Part shown: positions 10,152 through 18,836 of the stretch, one piece after another | How the letters are laid out: every line of letters starts with the position of its first letter | Numbering within the stretch: the stretch's first letter is position 1 | DNA from: Nocardia sp. BMG51109 | GTDB lineage: Bacteria; Actinomycetota; Actinomycetes; Mycobacteriales; Mycobacteriaceae | Assembly (NCBI RefSeq): GCF_000526215.1 | Contig: NZ_JAFQ01000004.1 | Coordinates: forward strand, 6,138,001-6,202,000 | Reading direction: 5' to 3' | Length of the DNA: 64,000 nt | The notes under the pieces: model-generated | Databases searched by the model: none | What the model was told of the DNA's origin: nothing | Seen by the model: the letters and a program-made list of their open reading frames with translations, nothing else | Program-made: the position numbers and the translations under genes

Positions 10152-10236
10152 TCGCATTCGGCATCCGCCTATCGTGCCGGCGCCGGCGGCCGGTGCAACT
10201 AACCTCGGAGGTACGACGCAGCGAGAGGGGTGGCCG

Positions 10237-11262
10237 GTGAGTGGTGCCGACGGTGCGATGACGGCGTGGCGGGTGCTGCGCCCGGGCCCGATCGACGGGC
10301 GTCCGATGGATCTGGTGCAGACGCCGGTGCGTGAGCCGGGCCGGGGCGAGCTGCTGGTGCGGGTGCTGGCGTGCGGGGTGTGCCGCACGGATCTGCATGT
10401 GGCCGAGGGAGATCTGCCGGTGCACCGCACCGGGGTGGTCCCGGGGCACGAGGTGGTCGGCGAGGTGGTGGCCCTCGGCGCGGCGGCGGGAAACGGGTGG
10501 TTCTCGATCGGCGACCGGGTCGGCATCGCCTGGCTGCGGCACACCTGCGGGGAGTGCGCGTACTGCCGCCGCGGGGCGGAGAACCTCTGCCCGAACTCCC
10601 GCTACACCGGCTGGGACGCCGACGGCGGCTACGCCGAATTCGCCACGGTCCCAGCCGATTACGCGCACCCCCTGCCGCCGGGCTACGCCGCCGCCGAACT
10701 CGCGCCGCTGCTGTGCGCCGGCATCATCGGCTACCGGGCGCTGCGGCGGGCCGCGCTGCCGCCGGGCGGCCGGCTGGGCATCTACGGTTTCGGGGGCAGC
10801 GCGCATCTGGCCGCGCAGGTCGCCTTGGCCCGCGGCGACGAGGTGCACGTGATGACCCGCGACGCGAAGGCGCGCGAGCTGGCGCTGGAGCTGGGGGCGG
10901 CCTCGGCCCAGGGGGCCGACGACGAACCGCCGGTCGCGCTGGACGCGGCGATCCTGTTCGCGCCGGTCGGCGATCTGGTGCTGCCCGCCATGGCGGCGCT
11001 CGGCCGCGGCGGCGTGCTGGCCGTCGCGGGCATCCACCTCAGTGATATTCCCGCGCTGAACTACCAGCGGCATCTGTTCCAGGAACGCGAGATTCGCTCG
11101 GTCACCGCCAACACCCGCGCGGATGCCCGCGAATTCCTGGCTTTCGCCGCGGAACACCGTCTCGACGTCACCGTGCACCCGTATCCGCTGGACGGCGCGG
11201 CGCGGGCGCTGACCGATCTGGCGCACGGAAAGTTTGCCGGTGCGGCGGTCCTGATCCCCTGA
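10237..11262 (+). CDS. Zinc-dependent alcohol dehydrogenase (MDR superfamily, AdhP-like)
   Basis: The protein has the GroES-like catalytic domain with the zinc ligands GVCRTDLH and GHEVVGEV. The structural zinc site follows as four cysteines in [15 protein letters not shown]. The Rossmann motif IYGFGGSAH differs slightly from the usual GxGxxG. The length, 341 aa, fits. GTG was chosen because GAGAGG lies eight bases upstream; the ATG at 10258 lacks a site. It is probably a single-gene unit that oxidises a primary alcohol or reduces an aldehyde in the cytoplasm. The physiological substrate is unknown. The acyl-CoA-reductase-like enzyme a few kilobases on makes a fatty-alcohol role possible but unproven. 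Confidence 0.85.
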   Translation: MSGADGAMTAWRVLRPGPIDGRPMDLVQTPVREPGRGELLVRVLACGVCRTDLHVAEGDLPVHRTGVVPGHEVVGEVVALGAAAGNGWFSIGDRVGIAWLRHTCGECAYCRRGAENLCPNSRYTGWDADGGYAEFATVPADYAHPLPPGYAAAELAPLLCAGIIGYRALRRAALPPGGRLGIYGFGGSAHLAAQVALARGDEVHVMTRDAKARELALELGAASAQGADDEPPVALDAAILFAPVGDLVLPAMAALGRGGVLAVAGIHLSDIPALNYQRHLFQEREIRSVTANTRADAREFLAFAAEHRLDVTVHPYPLDGAARALTDLAHGKFAGAAVLIP

Positions 11263-11375
11263 CACGCCGCAGACACGCCGAGTTTTCTACTCCTGGTTCG
11301 CGATTCGTGCCCACTCTCCGGGGTTCTGCTGCTTTGCTGGGAGATAAGTGGCGAAAGGAACCGGAGGCGTGAGCG

Positions 11376-12266
11376 ATGCATCGGGTAACGGGGCGGCAAT
11401 CCGTCCGTACCGCACGGCCGTGGCTGTGGACGGCGCTGGCCGTGGCCGTCGTGGGGGCGGCCGCGGTGTGGGTGGTCCGACCCGATCCCGCCGCCTGCCA
11501 CAGTGAGCCCGCGGCCGATTCCCCGGTGCTGACGCGGACGGTGATCGCGCCGAGCCCGGCCGCACCCGACCCGGTTCCGCCGCTGGAGCGGCTCGACCCG
11601 CCGGTGCCGGGCGAGGCCCGCTACTACGCCTTCGGGCCGGGCGTCGCGTGCTCGATTCCGGACCTGCCGCTGGACGGGTTCTACGTCGGCGTGCCGACGA
11701 GCGAATACGCCGGAAGTTCGGTCTGCGGCGCCGTCGTCGAACTCGGCGGCCCGCTCGGCACCGTGCGCGCGCATATCGTCGACCGCTGCCCGGGATGCGC
11801 TCCGGGCCAGTACGACCTGAGCACCGCCGCCTTCGCGCGGATCGCCGACCAGCACGACGGCGTCGCGCACATCAGGCTGCGCCGGATATCCAACCCCGTC
11901 CCGATCCCCGAGGTGCTCTACCGCGTGAAGGACGGTTCGTCGGCCCACTGGCTGGGCCTGCTGTTCGCTGATACCGGAAATCCGGTGAGCCGCGTGGAGA
12001 TCCGGCCCGATGCGGGCGGCGCGGGCCGCGCCCTGACCCGCGGCCCGGACAACTACTGGTCCGTCTCCGGCGCCGGCCCCGGCCCGTTCACCGCCTCGGT
12101 GACCGACACCGAGGGCCACCGGGTGGACATACCGGGCATCACGGTCAGCCCGGGTGCGGTGCGGCGCACCGGGGTCGGGATGTATCGCTTCCCCGAACTC
12201 GCTCCGGCGCCCGCCGCCACGGCGACCGCCCCGGTAACGACACCGCCCCCGGCCTCGTGCTCGTGA
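11376..12266 (+). CDS. Secreted or membrane-anchored expansin-like protein
   Basis: A basic N-terminus and one hydrophobic helix (LWTALAVAVVGAAAVWVV, about residues 15-32) direct it out of the cell. A Pro-rich linker follows. The double-psi beta-barrel domain shows YYAFGPGVACSIP, then AHIVDRCPGCAPGQYDLS and AFARIADQHDGVAHIRL. The D-x-C-P-G-C segment and catalytic-like Asp are typical of bacterial expansins. The second domain has VEIRP and PDNYWSVSGAGPGPF, resembling the expansin carbohydrate-binding domain. Expansins loosen cellulose or other wall glycans without hydrolysis. GGAGG precedes the ATG. The cutinase-like gene downstream suggests both act on external polymers. Assignment by motif pattern; RlpA-type proteins share the barrel. 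Confidence 0.75.
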   Translation: MHRVTGRQSVRTARPWLWTALAVAVVGAAAVWVVRPDPAACHSEPAADSPVLTRTVIAPSPAAPDPVPPLERLDPPVPGEARYYAFGPGVACSIPDLPLDGFYVGVPTSEYAGSSVCGAVVELGGPLGTVRAHIVDRCPGCAPGQYDLSTAAFARIADQHDGVAHIRLRRISNPVPIPEVLYRVKDGSSAHWLGLLFADTGNPVSRVEIRPDAGGAGRALTRGPDNYWSVSGAGPGPFTASVTDTEGHRVDIPGITVSPGAVRRTGVGMYRFPELAPAPAATATAPVTTPPPASCS

Positions 12267-12541
12267 TCCCCGGTACGGCCGGGTCGGCGGCGACGTAGCA
12301 TCCTGCGTGTAAAGGGTTGAGCGACAGCAACTTCGGTCACACCGACGACGACATCGGTTGCCGGAAACGAGATCTTCCCACCGCATCCGGAAGGCAGTTT
12401 CCGCCCGGTCTCGTTCGTTGCGGGAAAGTCGCTGCTGGATAACGAATCTCGCGGGCACGGTCTTTCGGGCGGCGATTGGGTATCTCTCCGGCAGACTTCG
12501 TTGCCGCCGCCCGATGCGTCCGCTTACTGTGGCTCCTATGT

Positions 12542-12578
12542 GGCCAAGACAATAGTCTATGACAATAGTCATTTGGCC
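12542..12578. promoter_or_regulatory. Compound repeat upstream of the cutinase-like gene
   Basis: Two direct copies of GACAATAGTC separated by TAT are enclosed by an outer inverted repeat, GGCCAA and TTGGCC. The element ends 30 bp before the cutinase start. It is clearly more AT-rich than the rest of the 341-bp gap (12267-12607). It looks like a two-site operator or activator site overlapping the promoter. Apart from this element the gap contains no supported gene. Confidence 0.5.
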
Positions 12579-12607
12579 TCTCACAACGGCGTGAGTAGGT
12601 GAGAACA

Positions 12608-13261
12608 ATGGGCAACAGGAATGTGTTGCTGTCCGGGAAATGGCGGACCGCTTGGGTATTCGCAGCCCTGCTGATGGTGATCGGCGTGCTGTACCCGGCC
12701 GCACCGGCACAGGCGCAATGGTGCGCCGAGGTGGACGTGGTGGTCGCTCGGGGAACGGGAGAACCGGGATACCTGGGCACCGAAGTGGGCGATCCCCTCT
12801 TCGGCGCGCTGCTGGACCGTTCGCCGGTCGGCCTGAGTGGCTATCCGGTGAACTATCCGGCCGACCTCACCGATGTGTTCTCGGTGGGTAAGGGAAGTGC
12901 GGATCTCGTTGCGCACCTGGCGAATCAGGCCGCGGCGTGTCCGGATCAGCGGTTCGTCCTGGCGGGGTACTCGCAGGGCGCGGCGGTGGTGCACACGGCG
13001 CTGGGCACCGGAATCACCCAGGGCATCCCGGGCGCGGTCCGGATGGACGGCGATCTCGGTGGGCGCGTGTCGTCGGTGCTGCTGTTCGGAGATCCGATGC
13101 GGCTGATCGGCTGGAACGTTCCCGACCCGTACCTGGGACGAACCGCGAACTACTGTGCCGCGGGCGATCCCATCTGCGGCGCGGGTATCGATTTCGGCGC
13201 GCACACCACGTACGACACCTTCGTCGGCGCGGCAGCCGATTTCGCGGTGGAGCGCATGTGA
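12608..13261 (+). CDS. Cutinase-family secreted serine esterase
   Basis: A Sec signal peptide (basic start, hydrophobic core VFAALLMVIGVLYP, AQA cleavage site at about residue 35) leads into a cutinase-fold alpha/beta hydrolase. The nucleophile motif GYSQGAAVV is at about residue 120. The oxyanion/strand motif VVVARGTGEP lies near the mature start. The Asp and His of the triad are likely in CAAGDPIC and FGAHTTYD, and the two cysteines flanking the Asp are typical. The length of 217 aa matches mycobacterial Culp proteins, which hydrolyse esters or lipids outside the cell. The ATG was chosen with AGGTGAG just upstream; a GTG nine bases earlier is in frame. Confidence 0.85.
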   Translation: MGNRNVLLSGKWRTAWVFAALLMVIGVLYPAAPAQAQWCAEVDVVVARGTGEPGYLGTEVGDPLFGALLDRSPVGLSGYPVNYPADLTDVFSVGKGSADLVAHLANQAAACPDQRFVLAGYSQGAAVVHTALGTGITQGIPGAVRMDGDLGGRVSSVLLFGDPMRLIGWNVPDPYLGRTANYCAAGDPICGAGIDFGAHTTYDTFVGAAADFAVERM

Positions 13262-13276
13262 GCCGGTGAAACCGCC

Positions 13277-14965
13277 TCAGCGGCGCTCGATTCGGCCCGT
13301 CGGAGGCTCGACCGCACCGCGAGTCCGCAGATAGGACTCGAGTGCGTCGAGATCCGTCGGGCCGACCGCTGCCCGGCCGCCCTGGGTGAAAACGCTGAAT
13401 CCGTCGCCGCCCGAGGCGAGGAAGTTGTTGGTCGAGACCGGGTAGGCGGCCACCGGATTCAGCGGGGCGCCACCGATGCGGACGCTGTCGGAGACGACCT
13501 TGTGCCCGGCGGGTGCGGATTCGGAGTAGGCGTAGGTGATGCCGGCGACCGACAACACCCCGGGCTTGTTCGGATTGTCCCACTGCTGTTCCAGCAGGGT
13601 CAGGATCTGCCGGCCGGTGAGCAGCACCGTGACGACCTGATTGCCGAACGGCTGCACGGTATAGGCCTGCTCGTAGGTGATGGCGCCGCCGGACAGGTCG
13701 GCCCGGACCCCACCGGGATTCATGAACGCGGCGACGGCCTGGTCGGGCCCCATGGCGGCGAGCATGGCGTCGGCGATGAGGTTCCCGAGCGGCGAGTCGC
13801 CGGCCGCATCCGGTTCGTTGGGCAGCGGCGCGGTGGCATTGCCGATGACGCGGTCGGCGCGCGGCCGGGCCTGGGCGGCAAAGAAATCGACGAGGCCGGC
13901 GACGGCCGGATCGGGCGCGACATCCCGGGTGACGACGCGGTTGACGGCGCCGGCGTCGACGGTGCCGTCGTGGAATCGCAGGGTGATATCGGTGATCAGG
14001 CGCCCGTAGGAGGCGGCCTGGGTGACGACCTTGCCGGCGATGGTGCAGTTGTAGGCCTGATGGCTGTGCGCGGTGAGCAGGACGCGCACCGCCGGATCGG
14101 TGCGCTCGGCAAGCTCGGCGACGTCGGGGGTGATGTCGGCGCACCCGTTGTAGTCGGCGGGCGCGCCGTGGGTCCGCTGCGCGCCGCCGTCGTGCACGAG
14201 CGCCACGACGGTCTCCGCCCCGGCGGCCCGCATCTGCGGCACATACTTGTTGATCGCGTCGACCTCGTCGCCGAAGGTGTAGCCGCGAATGCCCTCCGGC
14301 ATCACGATCGTCGGGGTCTCGGGGGTGACGGTGCCGATGACGCCGATCCGGTGCCCACCGGCCTCGACCATCGTCCACGGCCGCAGGCCCGGTGGGAGCT
14401 GCCCGAAGTCGTCGGTGACGTTGGCGGCCAGATACGGGAACTCCGCTCCGGTGAACGGCTGCCCCGGCGCGCAGCCTTCCCAGGCGCAGCCGCCGTGCTG
14501 CAGGCGCAGCAGTTCCGGTATGCCGTCGTCCAGCTCGTGGTTGCCGACCGCGGAGGCCGCGGTGCCCATCGCATTGAGGACGCCGACGGTCGGCTCGTCG
14601 TGGAACAGCGCCGACACCAGCGGGCTGGCGCCGACATTGTCGCCGGCGGCGAGGACGGCGCTGCCGGGATAGGCGGCCTTCAGGCGCGCCAGATGCGCCG
14701 CGAGATAGGCCGCCCCGCCGGCCTGATACGCGCCGACCCGCCCGCTGCCGCCGTCGGGCGGCTGCAGGTTGCCGTGCAGGTCGTTGATGCCGAACAGGTG
14801 GACCTCACCGGGCCGCGCCGCGGGCAGGTCGTTCGTCGAGATCAGCGGTACCGCGCCGGGTCCGCCCCCCGGTGGCCTCGCCTCGTTGCCGGATCCGCCG
14901 CAACCGGCCGTCACGGCCAGCAGCGCGGCCGCCAACACCCCACCTGTGCGATGACGAGCCTTCAT
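13277..14965 (-). CDS. 5'-nucleotidase / 2',3'-cyclic phosphodiesterase family lipoprotein
   Basis: This is an exported nucleotidase of the UshA family, 562 aa. A lipoprotein signal ends in VTAGC at about residue 21. The metallophosphatase domain shows FGINDLHGNL, LAAGDNVGAS, AVGNHELDDG and LLTAHSHQAY, the expected metal-ligand motifs. The C-terminal substrate domain has NLIADAM, NPGGVRADL and YTVQPFGNQVV. It would release nucleosides from extracellular nucleotides or UDP-sugars. The start is at the first ATG before the lipobox signal; the frame stays open far upstream but that region belongs to the next gene. It follows the reductase-like gene after 47 bp and may be co-transcribed with it. 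Confidence 0.85.
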   Translation of the reverse strand: MKARHRTGGVLAAALLAVTAGCGGSGNEARPPGGGPGAVPLISTNDLPAARPGEVHLFGINDLHGNLQPPDGGSGRVGAYQAGGAAYLAAHLARLKAAYPGSAVLAAGDNVGASPLVSALFHDEPTVGVLNAMGTAASAVGNHELDDGIPELLRLQHGGCAWEGCAPGQPFTGAEFPYLAANVTDDFGQLPPGLRPWTMVEAGGHRIGVIGTVTPETPTIVMPEGIRGYTFGDEVDAINKYVPQMRAAGAETVVALVHDGGAQRTHGAPADYNGCADITPDVAELAERTDPAVRVLLTAHSHQAYNCTIAGKVVTQAASYGRLITDITLRFHDGTVDAGAVNRVVTRDVAPDPAVAGLVDFFAAQARPRADRVIGNATAPLPNEPDAAGDSPLGNLIADAMLAAMGPDQAVAAFMNPGGVRADLSGGAITYEQAYTVQPFGNQVVTVLLTGRQILTLLEQQWDNPNKPGVLSVAGITYAYSESAPAGHKVVSDSVRIGGAPLNPVAAYPVSTNNFLASGGDGFSVFTQGGRAAVGPTDLDALESYLRTRGAVEPPTGRIERR

Positions 14966-15012
14966 GGAGAACGACTTTCGCAGAGTCCGCTGGCCGGTTC
15001 GCGACCGGCAGG

Positions 15013-16863
15013 TTAATTCTGGGTCCTGCCCAGCAGCCGAAGACCCTGGCGCAGCACCGCTTTGCCCAGCGACGGCACGACGGCGTCGACGACCTGCGCG
15101 ATCGTGCCGAGTGCGGTATCGATGCGGGCCGGGCGCTCGGTCAGCGCGCGGACCACGAGGTCGGCCGCCTGGTCGGGGGTGTGCGCCGGAAGCGAGCGGT
15201 ACCGAGCGACGGCCGCGAGCGACGGCGTGCGCACCAGCGGCATCCGGACCGAGGTGAAGGTGATTCCGGCGCCGGCGTTCTCGGCGGCCGCGATCTCGCC
15301 GAACGCGTCGAGCGCCGATTTGCTCGCCACATACGCGGCGAGCTGGGGCACCTTGGCCTGCACGGCGATCGAGGAGATGTTCACGATATGCCCGAACCGG
15401 CGTTCGCGCATCGCGGGCAGCAGCGCGAGCACCAGCCGGACGGCGCCGAAGTAGTTGAGCGCCATGGTCTGCTCGAACTCGTACATCCGGTCGGTGGAGT
15501 CGAGCACCGAGCGGTGCACCGAACGCGCGGCGTTGTTGACCGCGTAGTCGACCTGCCCGTGATCGGCCAGCGCCTGCTTGACCAGCAGTTCGACCGCCTT
15601 CTCGTCGGTGATGTCGCATGGATACGCCTGTGCCGCACCGCCTCCGGCGCGCACCGCGGCCGCCGCGGCCTCCAGTTCGTCGGGGTCGCGGGCGACCATC
15701 AGGACCGTGGCGCCGCGGCGGGCTACCGCGTGCGCGGTGGCCAGGCCGATGCCCGAGGAGGCGCCCGTGATCAGCACGGTGCGGTCCCGCAACCGGTCGT
15801 CGTCCGCGCCGCGCCGGGCCCGGTCGGGATCCAGGTGGGTGCGCCAGTACGTCCACAGCTTTCCGGCGTAGGACTCGAACGGCGGCACCCGCAGGCCCCG
15901 CAGCCGCGCGCGCGTGGAGTCGGCGACGAAGACGGCCTCGAACGACAGGTTCCGGGCCGCCTCGGCGGGAATTCCGAGCTGCCGCACCAGCAGATCGCGC
16001 ACGGTGGCGGCGCCGGGGAGCCGGGCGAGCGTCCGCAGCGCCGCGTGGCTGCCGGGAATCGCGCCCGGACCGGACGCCGCCCCGGCGGCGCGGGCCAGTG
16101 CGGACCAGACGTCGCCGATCGGCTGCGGGTCCGGGGCGACCAGGTGAAAGGTGCGTTTGTTCAGTCCCCGCCGGCCGATCAGCCGCACCATCGCCGCGGC
16201 CACATAGTCGACCGGGACGATATTGGTGGCGCCCAGGTCCGGGAACGGTACGGGCAGCCCGGCCAGCCGGGCGACGGCCGGGAAGACATGGTGCGGGGCG
16301 TCGGCCGGGTTCATCTCGCCGGTGCTCGAATCGCCGGCGATGATCGCCGGCCGGTAGATCCGCCAGCGCAGGCCCGGCGTCTCCCGCACCAGTTTCTCGG
16401 CCGCGAACTTGGTGCGCTGGTACGGCGACGGCAGATTCTGGCCGAGGTCGAAATCGTCCTCGAAGAATTCGCCGCGATGATCGCCGGCCACGGCGACCGA
16501 CGACAGGTGGTGCAGCATCGCGCCGCACCCGGCCGCCAGCGCGATCACCGCGCGCGTCCCCGCGACGTCGACGGCGTAGGCGGTCTCCTCGTCGGTGGTC
16601 ACATCGGAGACCGTGCCCAGGTGCACGATGTGGTCGGCGCGGGGCGGATCGTCTTGCAGCCCAAGATCCTTCGCGGCCGGGTCGCCGATCAGCGGACGGA
16701 TCCGGTCGCTCGCGCCCCAGCTCGCGGCCAGTTCGGCGAGCCGGGCGGCGGCGGTCTGCCGCACCAGCACGTGGATCACCGCGTCGCGATCGAGGTCGAG
16801 CAGGCCCCGCAGCACTCGGCGTCCCAGAAATCCGGTACCGCCCGTCATGAGATAGGTGGCCAT
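15013..16863 (-). CDS. Two-domain acyl-CoA reductase-like SDR protein (AcrA1/fatty-acyl reductase type)
   Basis: The N-terminal about 320 residues are an extended SDR of the thioester-reductase/male-sterility type: TGGTGFLGRRVL, HIVHLGTVSD and the Y-x3-K segment YQRTKFAAEKLV. The C-terminal about 270 residues are a classical SDR: LITGASSGIGLATA, NNAARSVH, NISSIAVQ and YVASKSALDAF. This fusion is the layout of mycobacterial AcrA1 and of Marinobacter fatty acyl-CoA reductases. These reduce acyl-CoA to aldehyde and alcohol for wax-ester synthesis. AGGAGGAG before the ATG is a strong ribosome site. The length is 616 aa, slightly shorter than the about 650 aa of relatives. Reductase chemistry is inferred from domain layout. 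Confidence 0.8.
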   Translation of the reverse strand: MATYLMTGGTGFLGRRVLRGLLDLDRDAVIHVLVRQTAAARLAELAASWGASDRIRPLIGDPAAKDLGLQDDPPRADHIVHLGTVSDVTTDEETAYAVDVAGTRAVIALAAGCGAMLHHLSSVAVAGDHRGEFFEDDFDLGQNLPSPYQRTKFAAEKLVRETPGLRWRIYRPAIIAGDSSTGEMNPADAPHHVFPAVARLAGLPVPFPDLGATNIVPVDYVAAAMVRLIGRRGLNKRTFHLVAPDPQPIGDVWSALARAAGAASGPGAIPGSHAALRTLARLPGAATVRDLLVRQLGIPAEAARNLSFEAVFVADSTRARLRGLRVPPFESYAGKLWTYWRTHLDPDRARRGADDDRLRDRTVLITGASSGIGLATAHAVARRGATVLMVARDPDELEAAAAAVRAGGGAAQAYPCDITDEKAVELLVKQALADHGQVDYAVNNAARSVHRSVLDSTDRMYEFEQTMALNYFGAVRLVLALLPAMRERRFGHIVNISSIAVQAKVPQLAAYVASKSALDAFGEIAAAENAGAGITFTSVRMPLVRTPSLAAVARYRSLPAHTPDQAADLVVRALTERPARIDTALGTIAQVVDAVVPSLGKAVLRQGLRLLGRTQN

Positions 16864-17100
16864 CGCTCCTCCTGGCAGTCGGACGCAACACTGTTCGTCC
16901 GACATGCGTCGGCGGATGCGGACGTGGAAGATTCGGCCACGGAACAGAAGTCGGGCCGAAGCAGGAACACCTTCGTGCCTGACTGGCAGGCCACTGCAGC
17001 GGCGCTACCGGTAGGTCACTCTAGCGGCGCTCCCGCGGCCTCGCAACCGGACCGCACTCCGCTGCCGCGCCGGGGGAGGCACTGCACGGTATGTGTGTCA

Positions 17101-17119
17101 ACGGTTTTGGTGTAACCGT
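17101..17119. terminator. Hairpin downstream of the heme oxygenase gene
   Basis: ACGGTT, a seven-base loop, AACCGT form a perfect six-pair stem 46 bp after the heme oxygenase stop on its strand. No T-run follows. The surrounding 301-bp gap (16864-17164) holds no supported gene; repeated GCAGCGGCGCT/CTAGCGGCGCT segments are seen at about 16996-17030. Confidence 0.3.
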
Positions 17120-17164
17120 CGGATGTGACTGGTAACCGGTCGGCAAATACCGGGCGGCGGGAAG

Positions 17165-17845
17165 TCAGCCCTGCCGCCGCACCGGGAACTCGTCGGCCAG
17201 CTCGCGGAACAGGGCGGTGTTGAACGCGAAGGCGCGCTGGCATTCGCCGAGGACGCGCTGCTTCTCGAGATCGTCGACCGCCAGACCGTCCAGCAGCGTG
17301 CGGTATTCGCGCTTGAAGGCCGCCGGATTCGGGATTTGGTCGAAGACGTAGAAGCGCACCCCGTCGCCGCGCTTGGGCAGCTGCCACAGCTTCTCGGCGG
17401 TGCCGCGGATGACCTGCCCGCCGGACAGGTCGCCGAGGTAGCGGGTGTAGTGGTGGGCGATGTAGCCGGCCGGCCAGGTCCGCGCGCACTCCTCGATCCG
17501 GGCGGCGTAGCCGGCCGTGGCGGGCAGCGGGGCGAGGTCGTCGCGCCAGCCGTCGCCGCCGAGATGGGCCAGGTCGGCCTCCAGGTGGGCGAGCCGGGCC
17601 AGTTCGGGCCGGACGAACGGGCCGGCGACCGGATCGTCGGCGAGGGCGGCGCCGGGCACCTCGAGCGCGCGATACACGTGCCACAGCTGGCCGGTGTAGC
17701 GGTAGAAGGCAGCCACGCCGAGCGCACCGCCGAGCATGTCGCCCATGAATACGGAGTTCTCGGCGTCCGCGTGCTGCCGCTCGGTCGCGGTGCGGATCTG
17801 CGTGGAGAACGGCACGGTCTCCGGCGAGGTGGGGGTGTCCGGCAT
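17165..17845 (-). CDS. Heme oxygenase (biliverdin-producing)
   Basis: This enzyme degrades heme to biliverdin, CO and free iron in the cytoplasm. The proximal histidine is His25 in TERQHADAE. The distal helix motif YLGDLSGGQVIRG is at about residue 140, preceded by YIAHHYTRYLGDL. The length of 226 aa matches HmuO-type enzymes. An IdeR-like box lies 13 bp before the ATG, so transcription is probably derepressed by iron starvation. It has no heme-uptake neighbours in the window. Start: the only ATG before the conserved region. Confidence 0.9.
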   Translation of the reverse strand: MPDTPTSPETVPFSTQIRTATERQHADAENSVFMGDMLGGALGVAAFYRYTGQLWHVYRALEVPGAALADDPVAGPFVRPELARLAHLEADLAHLGGDGWRDDLAPLPATAGYAARIEECARTWPAGYIAHHYTRYLGDLSGGQVIRGTAEKLWQLPKRGDGVRFYVFDQIPNPAAFKREYRTLLDGLAVDDLEKQRVLGECQRAFAFNTALFRELADEFPVRRQG

Positions 17846-17857
17846 GGCCCTGCTTCC

Positions 17858-17876
17858 GTAACTATGGGTTACCTAA
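17858..17876. promoter_or_regulatory. IdeR/DmdR-like iron box upstream of heme oxygenase
   Basis: The 19-base site ends TTACCTAA and matches the mycobacterial IdeR consensus (TTAGGTTAGGCTAACCTAA, from known biology) at 12 of 19 positions, with one strong half-site. It lies just before the heme oxygenase start, where an iron-dependent repressor would block expression. Confidence 0.5.
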
Positions 17877-18146
17877 CTTCTCCCTGGACGATACCGGGTC
17901 GCGAAACCCCCGGAATCGAACTTTCGGACGAAAACGAGTGCTCGGGCACCCGGGGTGGGCCGGGTGGCGCTGTTCCCGCACGGCCCGCGGCGGCCGGCGG
18001 CGGTATCGAACCCGTCCGATCTTCCTGTGGCGATGGCGATCTCGCGCGCGGCGGCGGCGGTGGCCTTAAGGTGGGGTGGGCAGTCGGCCGGTTCGGTGGG
18101 GACGCGCCGGCTCCAGCCCTGTCGCCTGATGTACCCCGGGAACGCT

Positions 18147-18758
18147 ATGACCACCGTGATCGACCGTATCGATGCAGCCCTCGACATGGCGACGGCCATC
18201 GTCGACAACACCGCAGCCGACCGGCTGGCCGCCCCCTCGCTGTGCTCCGGCTGGGATATCGGCGCGGAGCTGAACCATCTGGTGGGCGGGATGCGGATCT
18301 TCGCCGCCGAACTGGCCGGGATCGAGGCGGGCGGCGAACACGATTCGGATTGGCTGGGCACCGATCATCAGGGCGCCTTCGCCGTCGCGGCCGAACTCGA
18401 TCGCGCGGCCTGGCATCGGCTCGACGCGCTGGACACCACCGTGCGGCTGTCCTTCGGCGCGGTGCCGGGCCCGAGGGCGGCGCAGATCCATCTGACCGAG
18501 GTCGTGGTGCACGCCGCCGACCTCGCCGTCGCCACCGGGCAGGATCACCGCATCGACGACGCGCAGTGCGAGCAGCTGCTGAACACACTGCGCGGCACGG
18601 ACTTCGAGGCGTTCCGGCTACGGGGAATGTTCGACCCCGAACGTCCGGCTCCGGCGGGCGCACCGGGACATCGCCGGCTGCTGGCCTTCCTCGGACGGAA
18701 CCTGGAGATCGTGTCCGGCGCCGCGCCGATGGCCGGCGCGAACTCCGTCGACGGGTAG
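18147..18758 (+). CDS. TIGR03086-type DinB/maleylpyruvate isomerase N-domain protein
   Basis: The protein, 203 aa, has the four-helix DinB-like metal/thiol fold typical of many actinobacterial paralogues. The signature is LCSGWDIGAELNHLVGGMRIF at about residues 32-52, where His is a probable metal ligand. A second conserved His lies in IHLTEVVVHAADLA. Members are thought to be mycothiol-dependent enzymes, but most have no known substrate. ATG 18129 is an in-frame alternative start; neither has a strong ribosome site. It is divergent from the heme oxygenase gene. Confidence 0.7.
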   Translation: MTTVIDRIDAALDMATAIVDNTAADRLAAPSLCSGWDIGAELNHLVGGMRIFAAELAGIEAGGEHDSDWLGTDHQGAFAVAAELDRAAWHRLDALDTTVRLSFGAVPGPRAAQIHLTEVVVHAADLAVATGQDHRIDDAQCEQLLNTLRGTDFEAFRLRGMFDPERPAPAGAPGHRRLLAFLGRNLEIVSGAAPMAGANSVDG

Positions 18759-18836
18759 GCGGTCGGCGTCGGAACAGTTCTGCCGGGCGCCGTCGTCGCG
18801 TGGTCGGCCGCCGGACGGATCGGGTGGGCGGCCGCC

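Noticed and set aside
9583..10236. N-terminal extension of the alcohol dehydrogenase frame
   Set aside because: It runs antisense through the Rpn-like gene; the conserved domain begins just after GTG 10237 with a ribosome site.
13277..16891. Single 1204-codon reverse frame suggesting a fusion of reductase and nucleotidase
   Set aside because: The N-terminal part of the frame is out of register with the reductase-like enzyme, which is read in another frame. The nucleotidase starts at its own lipoprotein signal at 14965.
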